64,000 nt of DNA from Dirofilaria immitis. Its lineage: Eukaryota > Nematoda > Chromadorea > Rhabditida > Onchocercidae. Positions 1 through 14,023 of the stretch are shown in pieces. The stretch spans positions 310,001-374,000 of the forward strand of contig JAKNDB010000068.1 in the NCBI GenBank assembly GCA_024305405.1, given 5' to 3'. Position 1 is the stretch's first letter. Each line of letters begins with the position of its first letter. The translations under genes and the position numbers were made by a program. Under the pieces are notes generated by a model. It was not told the DNA's origin. It ran no database searches and saw only the letters and a list, made by a program, of their open reading frames with translations.

Positions 1-177
1 TATATATATATATATCCTAATATTTTAACATTATATATATATGAATAAATTTAATCTGAATTGCGCAATTTTCAATACATATTATCATACTTGGTAACAT
101 AAGTTAAATAACAATCAAATGTTGTCAGATCCTACTGTTCAGTGTTAAAGCCATAAAAGATTCAGAACGATGCTTAC

Positions 178-3100
178 TTTTATCCACAGCATCCAACATT
201 CGTCTTTGCCACGCATCTGGATGGAAACCAGTAACACGATCGTCCTTTTGCGGATCTGATCGAATATCGATAATTTCACCTCCATAAGCCAATTGATAAT
301 ATATCATATTTATGTTCAACGTTAACCTGCCTTCAGAAAAAGCAGTCGCCTTCTTGTTTTTTTCAAATCCGAGTGAAATCCATAAATCGGTAACCTAAAA
401 ATAATCATGCAAATGAAACATTTAGTATTAACATGAATGTTTTTAGACATATTTTTCACATAAAATTTAACTTTGATATTTCACTATAGTAGAAGAATGA
501 TAAGAAAATTGTTAGTAGCTAAAGAACAGCAAACAGCCCCAAAAATCCCATAAAATTCACCAGTTAACAAATTCTATGTACCTAAGTTATGATGAAAGAA
601 ATGAATGAATTGCTTGCGATTATAAGTGAAATTAAAATGACTCTACAGTTATACAATAAGTTTAAGAAAAACAAATTGGAAAAAGCTGTGAACGCTACAT
701 TATAACATTCATTTCAAGTTTAGAAAATACATACAAATTCTCTCTGCTTATCATCCAAATGCTGCCAATATATTGTAAAGAGATCCTTCAATTTACTAAT
801 TATAGGAACCGCTCGAATTCTTCTCTTTTCCACAAAATCGCGTCCTTCCAGAGAACTGAAGTCATTTGACATACGCAACACTTGTTGATATGTACACATA
901 GCTCTAGATGAGCCTAATTCCAGCTTGTTCATTAAATTTTCCAAAATAAACATTGCCTGAAAAAGCCAAATTTCTTTCTGAAATCTGTTGGTGTAGAAAT
1001 TGACATAAAATTCTATAATTTTCATTACTGTTAACGAAGCTTAACTATAACAGAATTACCTATCATTTTTACAAATAATTTGATTTTTTGTCGCAATTCC
1101 TATTTGGGTTGTCTAAAAAGTATGTGTCCGCATAATCCACATTCTTCGAATCACAACACTCGAATCCAAAATATTCAGGTTCTAATTAAAATTAGAGTTT
1201 CAATTAAGAAACAATCCTCCTCATTACCATTTTGCTCCCTTCCGATGGCAGTTCATCACTGTTATCACTTTCATTTCCAATAATATCACAACTTACATTC
1301 TTCCCTTGTTGCATAGCGAATCGAACCATTTGCTTTTCATCTTCTGCAAGTTTTTCATTTTTCTTATTTCGATTAGCTTCCAGAATTAATTCTTTTTCGA
1401 TTTAGCTGCTCCTTTACCTTTTGGTCCTGAAAAACCTTCATGAAATGGAAGCATGCAATAGGCCAAAGCTTAACCATTCACTTTTGTTGCGTTATTTCTG
1501 TTCAGACTTTCCTCATGTCACTATTCATTTTTCTTTTTCTGAGAAAATTATCCTACAGCTCGAATATATTATCCTTAAACCTCTTTGAACAAATGATGCC
1601 GGAAAGCTTCGAACTCTAAATTGTTGAATATAAAACCAGCTCGAAATAACAATGAAAATTTATCTATCAGAAACAGAGGTGCAAAATTTCTAACGAATTC
1701 AGATTTTAGAAGTAACTATATCCCAATAGTAAATAATTATATTTCACTAAATATTCATTTCGCTTGTTTTCTTCGATGATTCTACGACAAAATAAAATTC
1801 TTTAAATAAGGAAGTTATTTGTATCAACTTCCTTTTTGTGTTTGTATCAAATTTTTCTTTAACTCAAATAAATTCAAACACATCTGGTAAGGAAGACTTA
1901 GACCTTGGTTCATTATTATAGCAGTAAATTATGAAACAATAAAATAAAGTTGCTAGAAGTTCATCGTTTCGAATCAGATTATCATAAAATAATAGCAAAA
2001 CTTATGATAAACATGCATGCAACAGCCATTTTGAAGTCAAAGAATTAATTAGAAACTATAGATTTTGAGTCATATCATTTGCATGAATAAATAAAATATG
2101 AGAAGCCAAAAAAAAAAACCGTTTCCTTTGCCCTTCGGTTGCCATTGCTGTTTTTCTTTTTTTATCAATCTGTTCATCAATTTTAGAAATGAATCCTCGT
2201 GGAGTACGTGAAAAATCAACTAGCAAACCAGTTCCACGTCCTCGAGCGACTCCGCGAAGAATTCGTACCTAAAAAAGTTGCAGAAAGAAATTCACTGAAA
2301 ATCTGATAAGTGTTCAGAAAAATCAGCAAGATATATTTATCCACAGGATGCTATAATTCTGACCATTTGCTAAGTTTTTGTCTCTCTTTGTTTTGCTTTT
2401 TCATCTGGAAGGCATTTTCAATTCGTTCTTCGGGTCTCGTATAAGGTTCTTCGATAGCATCGAGACGCCATTTAACACGCAACCAAAATTCTTTGAAAGT
2501 GGATGATTCCTCCAATAAAACAATTAATGTCAGTGTAAAAAGCTATCAAATCAAACGGAAATTTAGGATTTCTTCGAAAATTTAAATAATGAAATATTAT
2601 TATAGCAAAATATTCAATTACTCATAAATCTATTATGTTTACAGAAAATAAAATTATGTAGCTAAAACATGTATGTGTAGAGATAAAAACGAGCCGATAA
2701 AACAGATCAAAAAATTGAAAAAAAAGTAGTCGAGTTAATAAATAAATTATTTCTACCGTTTCTGTGCAATAATCTGTAATAGTGCTTAGCATTTCCGAGG
2801 CGTACAGATTCAACAAGACAGAATTTATAGGAAGAAGTGCGGGCTTCTTAAAATCCATTTCTTTACGGCCGAATCAAATAAAGTGTCGTCTACATCGACT
2901 TCAAGTGACAGCTCTAGACACGCTGTTTTATGCAAAGGAGCTAATTCCTGCTGAAGACGGTAAGGAAGAACCTGCAAAAAATGTGAATAAAAACGAAGAA
3001 AGAACAATGTTCGTCCTCAAATTTTGCAGGATAATGTGTCTTATTAAAGATCGCTGCATTATAGACAGTCAGCAACAGAATATAATAAATCATTGATGTT

Positions 3101-6023
3101 GGGGCCTTTTCTGGGTATTTCAAATTCAATTATCATATCAATAAAATATGCGTCTAATGCATATTTGGATAATTCAAAACTGAAGGAGCTAAATAGAAAG
3201 AATAAAATAAACTTACTCTTGTACCTGAGTTTATGGCGTCATAGATCCCGCTTATCAAAAGACCGTCCCAAAGATCAATTAATGAGAAAGATAATGAATG
3301 CTGCTGTAAAAATCACACAATGAATTTAGTAGTTTTATTAGGGCGCATAATAAAAAAATTCTTTTAAGAAACAAAAAGTGTAAATAAAGTAAAGAGAACA
3401 TTAAATCTACTCTACTTCAACTTTCCATAATATTAAATCACTATTCTATTTCCTGCTTTTAATATGAAATCTACGAAAAAGTGGCATATAATCTTAGAAG
3501 AAATTATTATACCTTTAAATCAAGCGCATCCAGCAAAGAAGCACAGGAATTCAGCAGTGTTCTTCGGAATTTAATAAAATCAATGCCTCTTTTCGAAGCT
3601 TTATTTTCCTCAAAATAACGACGCTTTGTTCCACGACGCTCGCAAATTAGTGAGGAAATAAGTACAGCAGATGCCAACACATCAGATTCTTTCGGCAATT
3701 TTCCACTGTAACAAACAAATGTTAGAAAAATCGTTTTTTTTAAGAATGCAATTTCTGCATCCGATTTTAACCCATATTTATATATGTTGTGATATAAATT
3801 ATATGGAGCTATGAAATCAGCTTTTTTACCCACATTAACGAATCGGGTGAATAACCCCGAGACATTTTTCCAGGATGATTTACGCAAACCTCAAACGACA
3901 GCCAATCATCAAACAAAACAAAGTGATAACCTTTTTACAATCGCCGATGATCTGAGCCCACAACTGTGAAACACTTTTGCAATCTGATAGATTAATATTT
4001 CGGCGAACTTCTGAAAGTATTTGCATAAACATTGGCAAAGAATTTATATAAAAAATACATTTTGTAATGAAATAAAAACCTGGGATGTATGAGGAATTCT
4101 AAATATTAGGAGATTCAGTAACCATTAATTTCACTTCATTTAGAAGTTAATTGCAAACTAGCAAAATATTATTATCAGTGATATACCAAAACACCAATAA
4201 AATAAATCGCCATTAATAATTTGGGGCATATAGATTTATTATTTTATCCTAACCATTTTTTTATCAGTCCACAACCGCAATAAATAATCTGTCCATCCCT
4301 TAAAATCGACTATATGTGGCTCAACACGATGGCTGTAAACTGAACAGAGATTTACGGTAAGACCATTGAAATATACGATGGGAATAGTTGAAGCAAGGGC
4401 CTGAAGTGCTATTGAAGCCAACAACTGTTTGAAACCTAGTTCAGTATTTCCCACCATATTTTTCGATACATCATCGACACCAATCATCTGAAAAAAAAAG
4501 TAAATGAAGAATGTTGGTATAATGCGCAAAAGCGATCCACAGAATTGAGGTTTTATCAAAAATACACTAAAATAATGGACTTATCTTTTCAAATATCACA
4601 AGATAGAAAATTATAAATTTCGCACATCAATACTGTCATATGATTAAACGTGCAAACTATTTAAATATTCCATTCTACTTATCCAAATTAAATGCAACTA
4701 TTTATGGTTGCTTTCTTTCAATTTTATTACATAGAGAATTAAGAAAAGCTATTGCATACCAGAAATGAAGGCATCAATTCATGTATATAAGATAACCAGA
4801 GCGAGTCACTAGGATTAGCGAAATACTCAATATCCGTTGCCCATTGACATTGAAGCAAGTATGCTGTAACGAAACTATGCAAAAAGTTGAGCACTGTATC
4901 TTTAGCATAAGCAGAAGACAAATCCGTGAACCAAATTAATTTAAATTTGCCGCCAAGATTTGAAAGCTCTTTCAACAGAATCTCAATCTGAAAAAAAAAA
5001 AACTTGTTAACTTAAAAAAGAGTTCAAATGTGGTTACTCCTATAATTCGACCATTCTAATGGCTATAAAATACGAAGTCTATTCGACCATTCTAATGGCT
5101 ATACAATACGAAGTCTATTCGACCATTCTAATGGCTATAAAATACGAAGTCTACTTGATCCAAATATTTTGTGTCAACGTTTCAAGATCACTAATCGATT
5201 ATACCGGTAGTAGAAATCAATTTAATTAGATCCTAGATATTTAGCTATCACATACAATAGATAATTTTCTAAATTTCTACTTGTTTTGCGATAACGATAG
5301 TTTGTCCACCCAACGTCCAATTCAAATAACGGTGTGCTGTGAGCTCGATCAATAACCCATCCAACGATATTAAAAATATTTCTACATCCGCAAATTCGGA
5401 AATTATATTATCATATTTCGAGTTGAAACGATTTAAGATCTGCAAAATATAACCACCATTAAATTTTCTATTGAAAAAAAAGAATATGGAGTTCTTACTA
5501 TGAAAAAATAATTGAACCCAATATATTTTTTATTCCAAAAGTATTAATACAAGGCACATTTATTTGGACTTGAGAGTCAAGTTGAACTATATTCCTTATT
5601 AATTTAAGTTTGGATAACCCACTAGAATGGATTCTGGAAACTTCAATATAACTTACTTCAACCAAATTCACATCATCTATGGTGAAGTCATTAGTAATGA
5701 CAACGTCACCAGCTTCCTCATCCTCACTCTCCAGTTCAATATCGTTTTTGCTTGAAACTGATGTTGATACTCCATCTTCAATCTAAAAATAAATAATAAA
5801 GAAAAACAAAGATTAGAAACATTTGTGTTAAAATATTATTTAAGGATGCAATTATAATTATAATCATGACCAGAATCGAAAAAAAAGCCACTCACATCAC
5901 TATCATCATTATCTTTCGTAAAAATGATGTTTTGTTCTTCGAGACTGCTTGCTACTTTTATGGCAGCAGTTTTTTGATCGGAACAGCATCAATCAATTTA
6001 TCTAAATTGTCCCAATTGGACAT
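178..6023 (-). CDS. DDX60-like helicase, N-terminal part
   Basis: Ski2-family DExD/H helicase of the DDX60 type, linked in mammals to antiviral RNA responses; its role in nematodes is unknown. Exons (5' to 3'): 6023-5896, 5782-5657, 5439-5281, 4987-4760, 4487-4254, 4010-3931, 3889-3772, 3705-3513, 3303-3217, 2971-2757, 2542-2364, 2268-2120, 1426 to about 1228 or 1297, 956-735 and 394-178. The N-terminus ([15 protein letters not shown]) is acidic. The segments [31 protein letters not shown] and [10 protein letters not shown] follow the DDX60 PIN/NYN-like N-terminal domain. The last exon, [16 protein letters not shown], is the pre-helicase 'PD.WQ...LD.VD' motif just before motif I. The catalytic core lies left of the window. 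Apparent frame breaks at 5970-5975, about 2830, 2366-2368 and 1393-1397 are probably missing homopolymer bases. The joins 4010/3889 and 2120/1426 do not match in phase and are unresolved. Confidence 0.75.
5045..5152. repeat. 36-bp tandem repeat, three copies
   Basis: Three near-identical 36-bp units containing TTCGACCATTCTAATGGC lie in an intron of the DDX60-like gene. The middle copy differs by one base (TATACAATA versus TATAAAATA). No coding function is visible. Confidence 0.9.
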
Positions 6024-6167
6024 CGCCTTCACAACGAACAGTTTGTTATTTCTTGCTTATTAATTGCTAATCGTTTACTTATATGCAGCATGCAGTATAA
6101 TGAATAGACTAAAATAATAAAACGATGAATTTTTTTTGATAAGAATTAATGAGAATATATCGAATAC

Positions 6168-6480
6168 CAAACTATACTATCTTCTGTATAATCTATTCCA
6201 GGATAAAATACTGATAAATATCGATCTTTTAGTTCGATCGTCCCCATCCTAATTAATAATTTTCTTTCGGGAAATTTCGTTTTCCAGAAGTACTAAATAA
6301 AAAAGGAAAAAAATGAGATATAGCATGGAAATTATAAGGAATATGCAAATGCACTACACTAAGACTTATTCCATACAACACTGAATAACTCACTGACATT
6401 CGAAATTTAAAAACTTCTTCTAAAGAGCTGAAATGACCTTCCCTCCATTTACACTTAGGTCAACACCTAACAAACGATCT
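6168..6480 (-). CDS. Two unassigned exons upstream of the DDX60-like gene
   Basis: Two minus-strand segments look like exons. One (6292-6168) has the acceptor TTTATTTAG and donor GTATTC, and encodes a stretch including GTIELKDRYLSVFYPG. The other (about 6480-6394) has a GTGAGT donor and encodes RPVKDRLLGVDLSVNGG followed by ISAL; it needs one extra T near the SAL codon to read on into EEVFKFRMS. The two are in register with each other. They may be a 5' extension of the DDX60-like gene or part of a separate small gene. I do not recognise the protein. The rest of 6024-6820 is AT-rich with nothing clear. Confidence 0.4.
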
Positions 6481-6820
6481 TTAACGGGCCGACTCGTTAA
6501 GAACAGTTGTTGATTATGCAATTAATCAGATTCATTATAGTATGCAAAAATCTTACGGAGGTGAATAATTTCACTCATTGGGATTTTCGTTTCGGTCAGG
6601 GTGATTTTTATTTAGTGCAAGTAATGAGATCACATAATTTAAAGAAACCTTTACGTTTGCGGAAAAAATTTTACAGATTAACATCAAACATTCGGACTTA
6701 TATATATGCGATTTATGGCTTATATTTTCCTTTGTTACTTACTGATAAATTGAACAGACGTATCAAAGAAATAGCTAATAGAATATAAGAAGAAAGAAAT
6801 ATATTCGACAATTTGATAGT

Positions 6821-9026
6821 ATGTCTCGTCCAGAATTTTCTGGTCCACCGGAATTGGTTTGTTGATTGAAATTTTGAACAAATGATGCATTGAAATTTTT
6901 TGGACAATTAGTTTTTTTCTTACGATTAGTTGTAATAAATTCATTGCCATTATTTGAACAATCGTTAGTCACAATAAATTCGTTATCAATATATAGTTGT
7001 GTACGTAAATAAAAAATTAATTATTTAAGAAAATTAAAATAATATTTTTCTTATTCTTTTAGTATTACGATGATGTTCAAGCTGCTAAATATTCACAGAA
7101 GTAAGTTTTGTTACTATATTGTTGACTGTAATTTGTATGAGCATTGTTTAATTATATGTTAACTCTGTGCTTTTTTTCAGTTAATCACTGTTATTATCAT
7201 GCTAACACTGAAAGTTTTCAGTTCGCACATTATCGAGATTCAAACACGTATGACGGAACGAGCCATCGAATTGCTTGCTCTTCCGGATGATAACGAATCA
7301 AGATTGTTATTGGATATTGGGTGTGGTTCCGGATTGAGTGGAGAAGTTATTACAGAAATGGGTCATAATTGGATTGGCGTGGATATTAGTGAAGCAATGT
7401 TAAGTGAGTCCTGGATTTGTTTCATATAAAGCATCTTATTCTGTAATGTAAAGAAATAAAATTTCTATAATATACTCAAGGATCATATCAAGTTGACAAT
7501 TTCGATACTTGATGAACATGTCTACTTAAATGCAGGTCTTTGTGTCAGCTCTAAATTTAAATTTAGATGAATCGAAGCTTGTATTTGCTATTAATTTAAT
7601 TTAGAATTGGTATGAAATGTTAGTTAAATCATTAGTCTTTTCTAGACTTTTGCGTGATATTAGTTTAAGAATTTTATTGATCATCGCAAGTGACAAAACT
7701 TACGACTTAAAACCCATTTATCAGTAACACGAATTTAACAGAAATTATTAGCTTCATCTTTTTGTCGCTGTGCTTAATCTTTGTTCTGGTATCATAAATT
7801 GTATAGCTTCTATATGATTTTAGAAGTTGCCGTAGATGATCGAGAAATTGATGGTGATGTTATGTTAAAGGATATAGGTGATGGTTTGCCTTTTCGACCG
7901 GGGACATTTGATGGCGCAATTAGGTATGTAACGGTTAAATATTCCGACAACACCTTGTTATAGCAGAATTAACCAAAATTAATATTTATGAGGATAGTAA
8001 TAAAGTTACTATATTTAACAGTGAAGCACAAAATTAATATGCCAGCATAAAATTAACAGCAAAATTTAATCGAATTTACTTTGAATTTTCAATTTATTTT
8101 CCAGTATATCTGCAATTCAATGGCTTTGCCATGCAAATACCGAGAACAAAACCCACAAAAACGACTGCTTCGGTTTTTTCAGTCATTATATGCTTGTTTG
8201 GTAGAGATTTTTCAAGATCTATTTCTTTTGCTTATATTCTCTTCATTCTTATAAAATGAAAATGCATATGAAATTCATCTTAACACACTTGATTTTAGAT
8301 TAAATAATATTTGAAATTATAATCACTTCAGGGTCGCGGTACTCGTGCCGTATTCCAGTTCTATCCAGAAACTGTTAGCCAAACCGAATTTATAACAATA
8401 CAGGCAACAAAAGCAGGCTTTACTGGCGGCATTGTCATCGATTTTCCCAACAGTACTAAAGCTAAAAAGTACCTTTCTGCCAATTCTCTCTTACTTTTAT
8501 TTGCTGCCGAATAACAGGTTTTGAAATATTCGCAAAAATCGGCGTACTATATCTAATTTATCATTTTTATTAATTATTAATACACGAAGTAATTCTTTTA
8601 GAGTTTATTTGGTATTAATGGTTGGTGGTATACAACAACTGCCAAAAGCATTAATTGAGGAGGAAGAAATGAATCAAATTTCGAACATAGGAAGAAGGTA
8701 ATTTGAAAATTTATTTTGAAATTTGTGCATGATATTTAAAAGCCGAATGAAAAAAAAGGACATATTTTTTATTTTAGATCAATAAAAAATGAAAAGCGAA
8801 ACAAACGAAAACTGAAACGTTCGAGAGAATGGATTGAGACTAAAAGGATCGTGCCCGAAAGCACGGGAAGTATGTTTTAAATCTTAAGATTAGTAACTTC
8901 ATAATTCCATGTCTTAATTATTGCGAATGATTTAAATTCAAAAGTAATGTCTAAGGGTTTTTGTATTTTAGAGAAGTATGTTTGTCGTCGAAATATACAG
9001 GTCGAAAAAGAAGACGTTTCACATAA
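6821..9026 (+). CDS. bud-23: BUD23, 18S rRNA (guanine-N7) methyltransferase
   Basis: SAM-dependent methyltransferase that modifies 18S rRNA during small-subunit maturation (BUD23/WBSCR22 family, works with TRMT112). Exons: 6821-6856, 7063-7100, 7222-7403, 7824-7923, 8105-8200, 8332-8468, 8602-8697, 8778-8869 and 8972-9026. All internal splice phases agree. It starts [12 protein letters not shown], the family's N-terminus. Motif I is [13 protein letters not shown] and is followed by [20 protein letters not shown] and [15 protein letters not shown] motifs follow (here [11 protein letters not shown]). The tail [11 protein letters not shown] resembles the conserved YTGRKRK end. Two single-base breaks, at the A-run 8157-8161 (exon 5) and 8842-8845 (exon 8), must each regain one A to keep the conserved frame ([21 protein letters not shown]). 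The full chain is about 280 residues, normal for the family. Confidence 0.93.
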
Positions 9027-9235
9027 ACTGCACATTGGTTCACTTTTGTATTTTATTTGTTATTGTTATTTCTTTTACTTAATAAATGTGATAAACGTTG
9101 AAATGATTTTCAAATATCTTTTTTATCAAGTCGATCTATATGATACTACATTTTATGAGTAGTACTTTAGGGAGAAAACAAAGGTTAACTAAAGAAATTG
9201 AAAAGTACTGATAACTATTAGTTCTCAAGTACCGA

Positions 9236-12200
9236 CTAAATAAGACTGTTTATTTCATCAGGAATCCAGTAAAGGTAAGCTAGCCAATAGATAACATTGA
9301 ATAAAATGTAGAGCGATGGAAAGACAATTTTGGAAGCAGAATCTATTTGACTAACTACATTCGTTGCATTCTTTATTTTCATCTTTTCTCGTGCTTTTGC
9401 TGCAGTTCGATGGAACACTGAAATTTGAAATTCTTTTATGCTTGAATTTATAATTTATCATTGATGTGAATTCTTTAACCAAGGATTTGTTTACTAAATC
9501 TAAATTTAAATTGATCTGGTATTGCTGATGAGTAAATAGATGGACTTGATTAGAGATAAAAATAAAGCATGAATAGATAAAAGTTAGTAGGGTAAACGTT
9601 AGACCTGAACGCTCCTGCTTTGAGTATAATGGTTGCGGCTTTGAATTTAGAATCATTGTATTATGGCTGTTGGCATTTTGTCTCGGCAACATTAGTGATG
9701 TCGGTAATAAACGCATTTTTGATATCTAACGGATAATTTTTTTATTAATTAAACAATGGAAGAGTGTTAACAAAATAATAAAAGACATGAGGCTTATTCA
9801 AGTTTCTTGCAAAACAATCAGTAAATTGACTTCAGATCAGTAATTTGGAAGATAAACATCAGATTTTAAAAGAACTCACCTTATCAATAGTTTCTAATTT
9901 CTCAAGATTATTATGAACCTGCAATTTCATTATTTTGCTATCTCACAAATGGGAATTTTTGATTTTGATTTTTATTCTTCAATTCATCAATTGTATCAAA
10001 AAAGAATGAAATTTATTGGTTATAACTCATTCCATATATAAAAGAGACTTCTTGAGGAAAATTGCAACCATTAAATCCGAATTTTTCGAAATTTTGGAAG
10101 AAATCATCACTTTTCCAATTATGGATTCTATGTACATAATTAATAATGGCATATTCGATCATTGCAGCAAATACGAATCCGAAACATGAACTAAAATAAA
10201 CATTTCAGAAATTAATTTGAATAAGATAAGCTAAAAATTTATGTTTTACAATCTGCAATCTGCTATGTATATCTAATTCATCATATTATTAAGTTTCCTA
10301 CAAAGATTTTCTCCAATAAATTATCAAGAAATTTTACAACTATCGCTAAAATTATGAGGAGAATTAGAGAAATAGTAATTCCTTTACTCTTAACTAATAC
10401 TGCTGGCATACATTGCTTAAACGGATTTATTATTCAATATAAAATGTAATCTAAAATTATTCGTTCATTCTGTCAGTAAGCTCTAACAAAGAGCTTCATT
10501 CCTATACGCTAACAAACAAAAGTGCTATTTCTTGTAGCTACAGAATTATACCAGGATCCTCCACCTACACGAAAGAATAGGTGCTGAGCACCAAAGTCAT
10601 TATCGAGAATGTGCTTTAGAGAGGCGGTTGGACATGTACCGGGTATTACTTAATCTTCTTTTCCTTGATTTATGTTATAGTCATTAAACTTGTCTTATTG
10701 ATATCATTGAATTTGTATTATTGATATTTTAATCGTTAATGTATTATTAAGCTTATTTTAGTAAGGATTTAATTACCTAAGTTTGAGTTCGAGGTACTAC
10801 CTTGAAAGACAGAAAGAACCCAAATTTTTGTCACTGGCGATAGCAATAAAAAAAAAAACGAAGGAAAGAAAAATAACTGACATAATATAAATATCGAGAG
10901 CTGTTGAATGTGAAACTTTTGGTAAATCAGATCGATAACCAAAGCCTAATGTTGACACAGAAAGTACGGTCATTATTCCTAAAATTTAATAATATCTAAG
11001 CAGTATCCATGCTTCATATCATTAAACATGAAATATTAGTAATAAATTAAAATATATGATTCTCGAATATCACTAATGATTCCGAGAAGAAAAAATAGGT
11101 ATAAATTATTTTGTCATTAATCATCGCTATTTTCTTGAAATTTCTAATCATGAATAATTCTCAATTTAATAATTTAATTTTTTAACATTTAATAATTTAA
11201 AATGTTTGTATTCCTGAAATGCAATAATATTATCTAAGCATTATATATATGTAATACTTTTCACAATTAAATCATGCAATAGTAACATACGAGATAATCG
11301 TTATTAATTGCATTAGCATTTCAGAAATTTTTCTTAAATTATCTAAGAAGTACACACATGTGATCCTTCAGAATCAAATCATCTAGTAATAATTCGCATA
11401 ATAATCATTGTTCTTAAATTACTAAACTAAGAAATAATTTTTGAAATTATTAGATGGTTTTGTAAAGCAAAAGAAAGGAAAGCAAACAACCGAGGGAAAC
11501 ACGAGCAGGTGATGATTCTTTGTTGATCCAAAAGCTAACCCATGATACTACAACAATCAACGTACATGGCGTATAAATTTGCAATATATAGAAACCTTGT
11601 TGACGTTGAAGTTTAAAGTATACTTTTAGCACCGATACGTCTGAATTCAAATTAAGTTATTTTTGATAAAAATATCTTTTTCCTATCCTTTGGTTTTAAT
11701 TATAACAAATTATTACAATTTTTCAAATTTTAAATGTTAACTCGAATTTGTTTAAATATCTATTATTATTGATTTAATTTAATCAATTAATAATCGATTA
11801 ATTTATTAATTTATCAATATGTAAGCCTTATTATAAGAAGCATTCTTTTAAACGATTAAATCACAGAATAATTCAAAATATATCTTATTCAAATTATTTC
11901 TTCCTTTCTTAAAGATTTACTGCAAATTCATAAAAGAATTTGAAATTTTCAACTTACTTAATTTCTTATCACGTGGATCAGTCCAATTATATGACGTTTT
12001 AGTGACGTGAAGTAGTTGATATTGTGCAAGCATATTGCTCATTTTTGAATCCAATTCTACATCTTTCCAAACATAAACAATATCTTTAGAAAAATAACCC
12101 AAACTACCAATTTCAATTGGGCATGCCTTAAAATTAATGTAACTTTTATCAACTTCCATAAAGCTAATTAAAATTTGATTAAAAATTGAAATGTTTTTAA

Positions 12201-14023
12201 ATTCTTGACAATTGGAAATAATACCTGATAATCCATTGGAAATTTCTTGAAAAACATTTTACATCGACTTCGTATTGTTAATCTATAAGATAGCAGCGAT
12301 AAGAATTAAAAATACGCGTATATAAATGAATACGAACATCCCTGAGAAAATCTCAAAGTTTACTTAAAAACACTTGGCTCATTTGGTATAAACAAAACTT
12401 CTGGCTATAAATAAATGGAAAAGCTTATTAAATGAAGTTTCCTATTTCAGTAATCAAATATTTTGATTACTGAAAATAAGCGCATATATATGAATATGAA
12501 TATTTCCTGAGAAAATCTCTAAATTTACTAAAAATAAAATGATTAGCTCATCTAGCATAAACAAAATTCCGAGCTATATATGTATGAAAAGGCTTATTCA
12601 ACAAAGTTTCGTTTTAGTAATCAAATACTTTTTTCATTCATAATCATTAAATTCCTTTGATCATAATATCTTCCTTGGTTTGGTTAAAATTTTCAGTGAT
12701 ATTGTTTATCATATTTCAATGCTTATTGAACAAAAAAATAAATTGAGATAATGAATAATCGATAAGAATAAAAGATAATAAACAAGCAATAAATGAAAGT
12801 ATGATATATTTGTTTTAACCTTTGCGATACATGAATTTGTCCATCATAACGAACACGAAATAAAATATTTGGTACGGTTATTGTATGCAAATATGAATGC
12901 CGTCCATTTCGAATATATCTCAAATATTCGACAGTAAAAAAGAAACTTTTTTAATTCTTATTTATAATTGAATGTACATTTATTGATTAACAAATTTTAT
13001 TGAAGATTAAAATTTTTTTTTTTTTGAATCTGTGATCTTTCATTGATAATTAAATTATAGCAAAAATAAATTTGAGAATGATTCAATATGAAATGAAGGA
13101 AATTTTTATAATAAATTATCTTAACTATTTTTATAGTATAAACTGACGTAACAATTGGAAGCATATGAAAGGTCATGTGAGGAATTATATTTAAATAGCA
13201 TGCGTATTTCTTCTGATAACCTTTGATATTGAATTTAATGATCAAATTTGAAAAGACTTGTAACAAATTTAATTTTTCTAATACGAAACAAAATTAAAAT
13301 TATTTCTTCAAATAATGTAGTTGAAATAAAAATGGGATACGTATCCGGTGTCCATATATCTTTAAGCATTTTGCTTGAAATAGGTAAATCTTCTCGATTT
13401 GCAAACGTATCAAATGCTAAACGTCGATCTAACCATTTCTGACGAAAATAGCAATCTAATGAAAATTCCTAAAAATTTTCTAAAATTTTATCTAAAAAAT
13501 TGAAAATAAAAGTTCTATCAAAAGAATTTTTTTTTTAATTTCAAAAAAATTTTAGCAATAAAATCAATAATTAGAAGAATATCTTTTAATGATATTAACC
13601 ATTTTTGTTCTGAGATTGGTCCAATACTGCGTACACTAATATCAATTTCAACTTGTAATGGAGCGTTAGGATCTGAAAATTTAAAAAATGATGTAAAATG
13701 TAATTTTTGAAATTACAAAAATTGAATTGAAATATTTGAATGTTAAATTTTACGAATTCAATAAGTAATAGCTAATTCTTTTATTATCGCTTTCCAAAAA
13801 TTTGAAATTTGATTAATTAAAATATATTTAAAAATAGCCAATGACCTTCATTGATCGGTCTTAAATGTCGATTCTGATTGAGAAGGATTGTATTGAGAAC
13901 TCGTGTGATATTATGTATCAATGATGTATTGTGTGGTAAAGTGCGTTCTCGAATCATTCCAGTACGACAAATACAGCAATGAAATGTCGTGGTGTAAAAG
14001 ATAAAGGTCAATAACAAAATCAT
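9236..14023 (-). CDS. GABA-A-type Cys-loop chloride channel subunit
   Basis: Ligand-gated anion channel subunit of the plasma membrane, in the GABA-A/LGC-36-38 area of the Cys-loop family. Exons (5' to 3'): 14023-13846, 13672-13600, 13468-13341, 12918-12820, 12282-12225, 12126-11958, 11640-11491, 10978-10882, 10190 to 10136 (or 10049), 9918-9880, 9725-9605 and 9417-9236. The signal peptide is [20 protein letters not shown]. The ligand-binding domain has DIWTPDTY and [11 protein letters not shown], and the Cys loop has the correct 13-residue spacing ([15 protein letters not shown]). M1 is [19 protein letters not shown]2 opens with [18 protein letters not shown], where PAR indicates anion selectivity. 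M3 is [17 protein letters not shown], and M4 near the C-terminus is [20 protein letters not shown]. One T is missing at 13602-13606. A TTTTCAG acceptor at about 14054 just upstream may be a trans-splice site. The gene is convergent with BUD23 (209 bp apart). Confidence 0.9.
10430..10650 (-). repeat. Dispersed repeat, copy 1 (inverted)
   Basis: The reverse complement of this stretch aligns over about 200 bp with 53230-53490 and more loosely with 56340-56590. Shared landmarks are AAGTAATA, CCAACYGCCTC, GAAGCACAT, TCGTGTAG and TGGAGGATCCTGGTA. It sits inside an intron of the chloride-channel gene and contains no ORF. Confidence 0.75.

Noticed and set aside
178..6023. DDX60-like locus as a pseudogene
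   Set aside because: Its breaks are of the same single-base homopolymer type as in essential genes nearby, so decay is not needed to explain them; two phase problems still leave some doubt.
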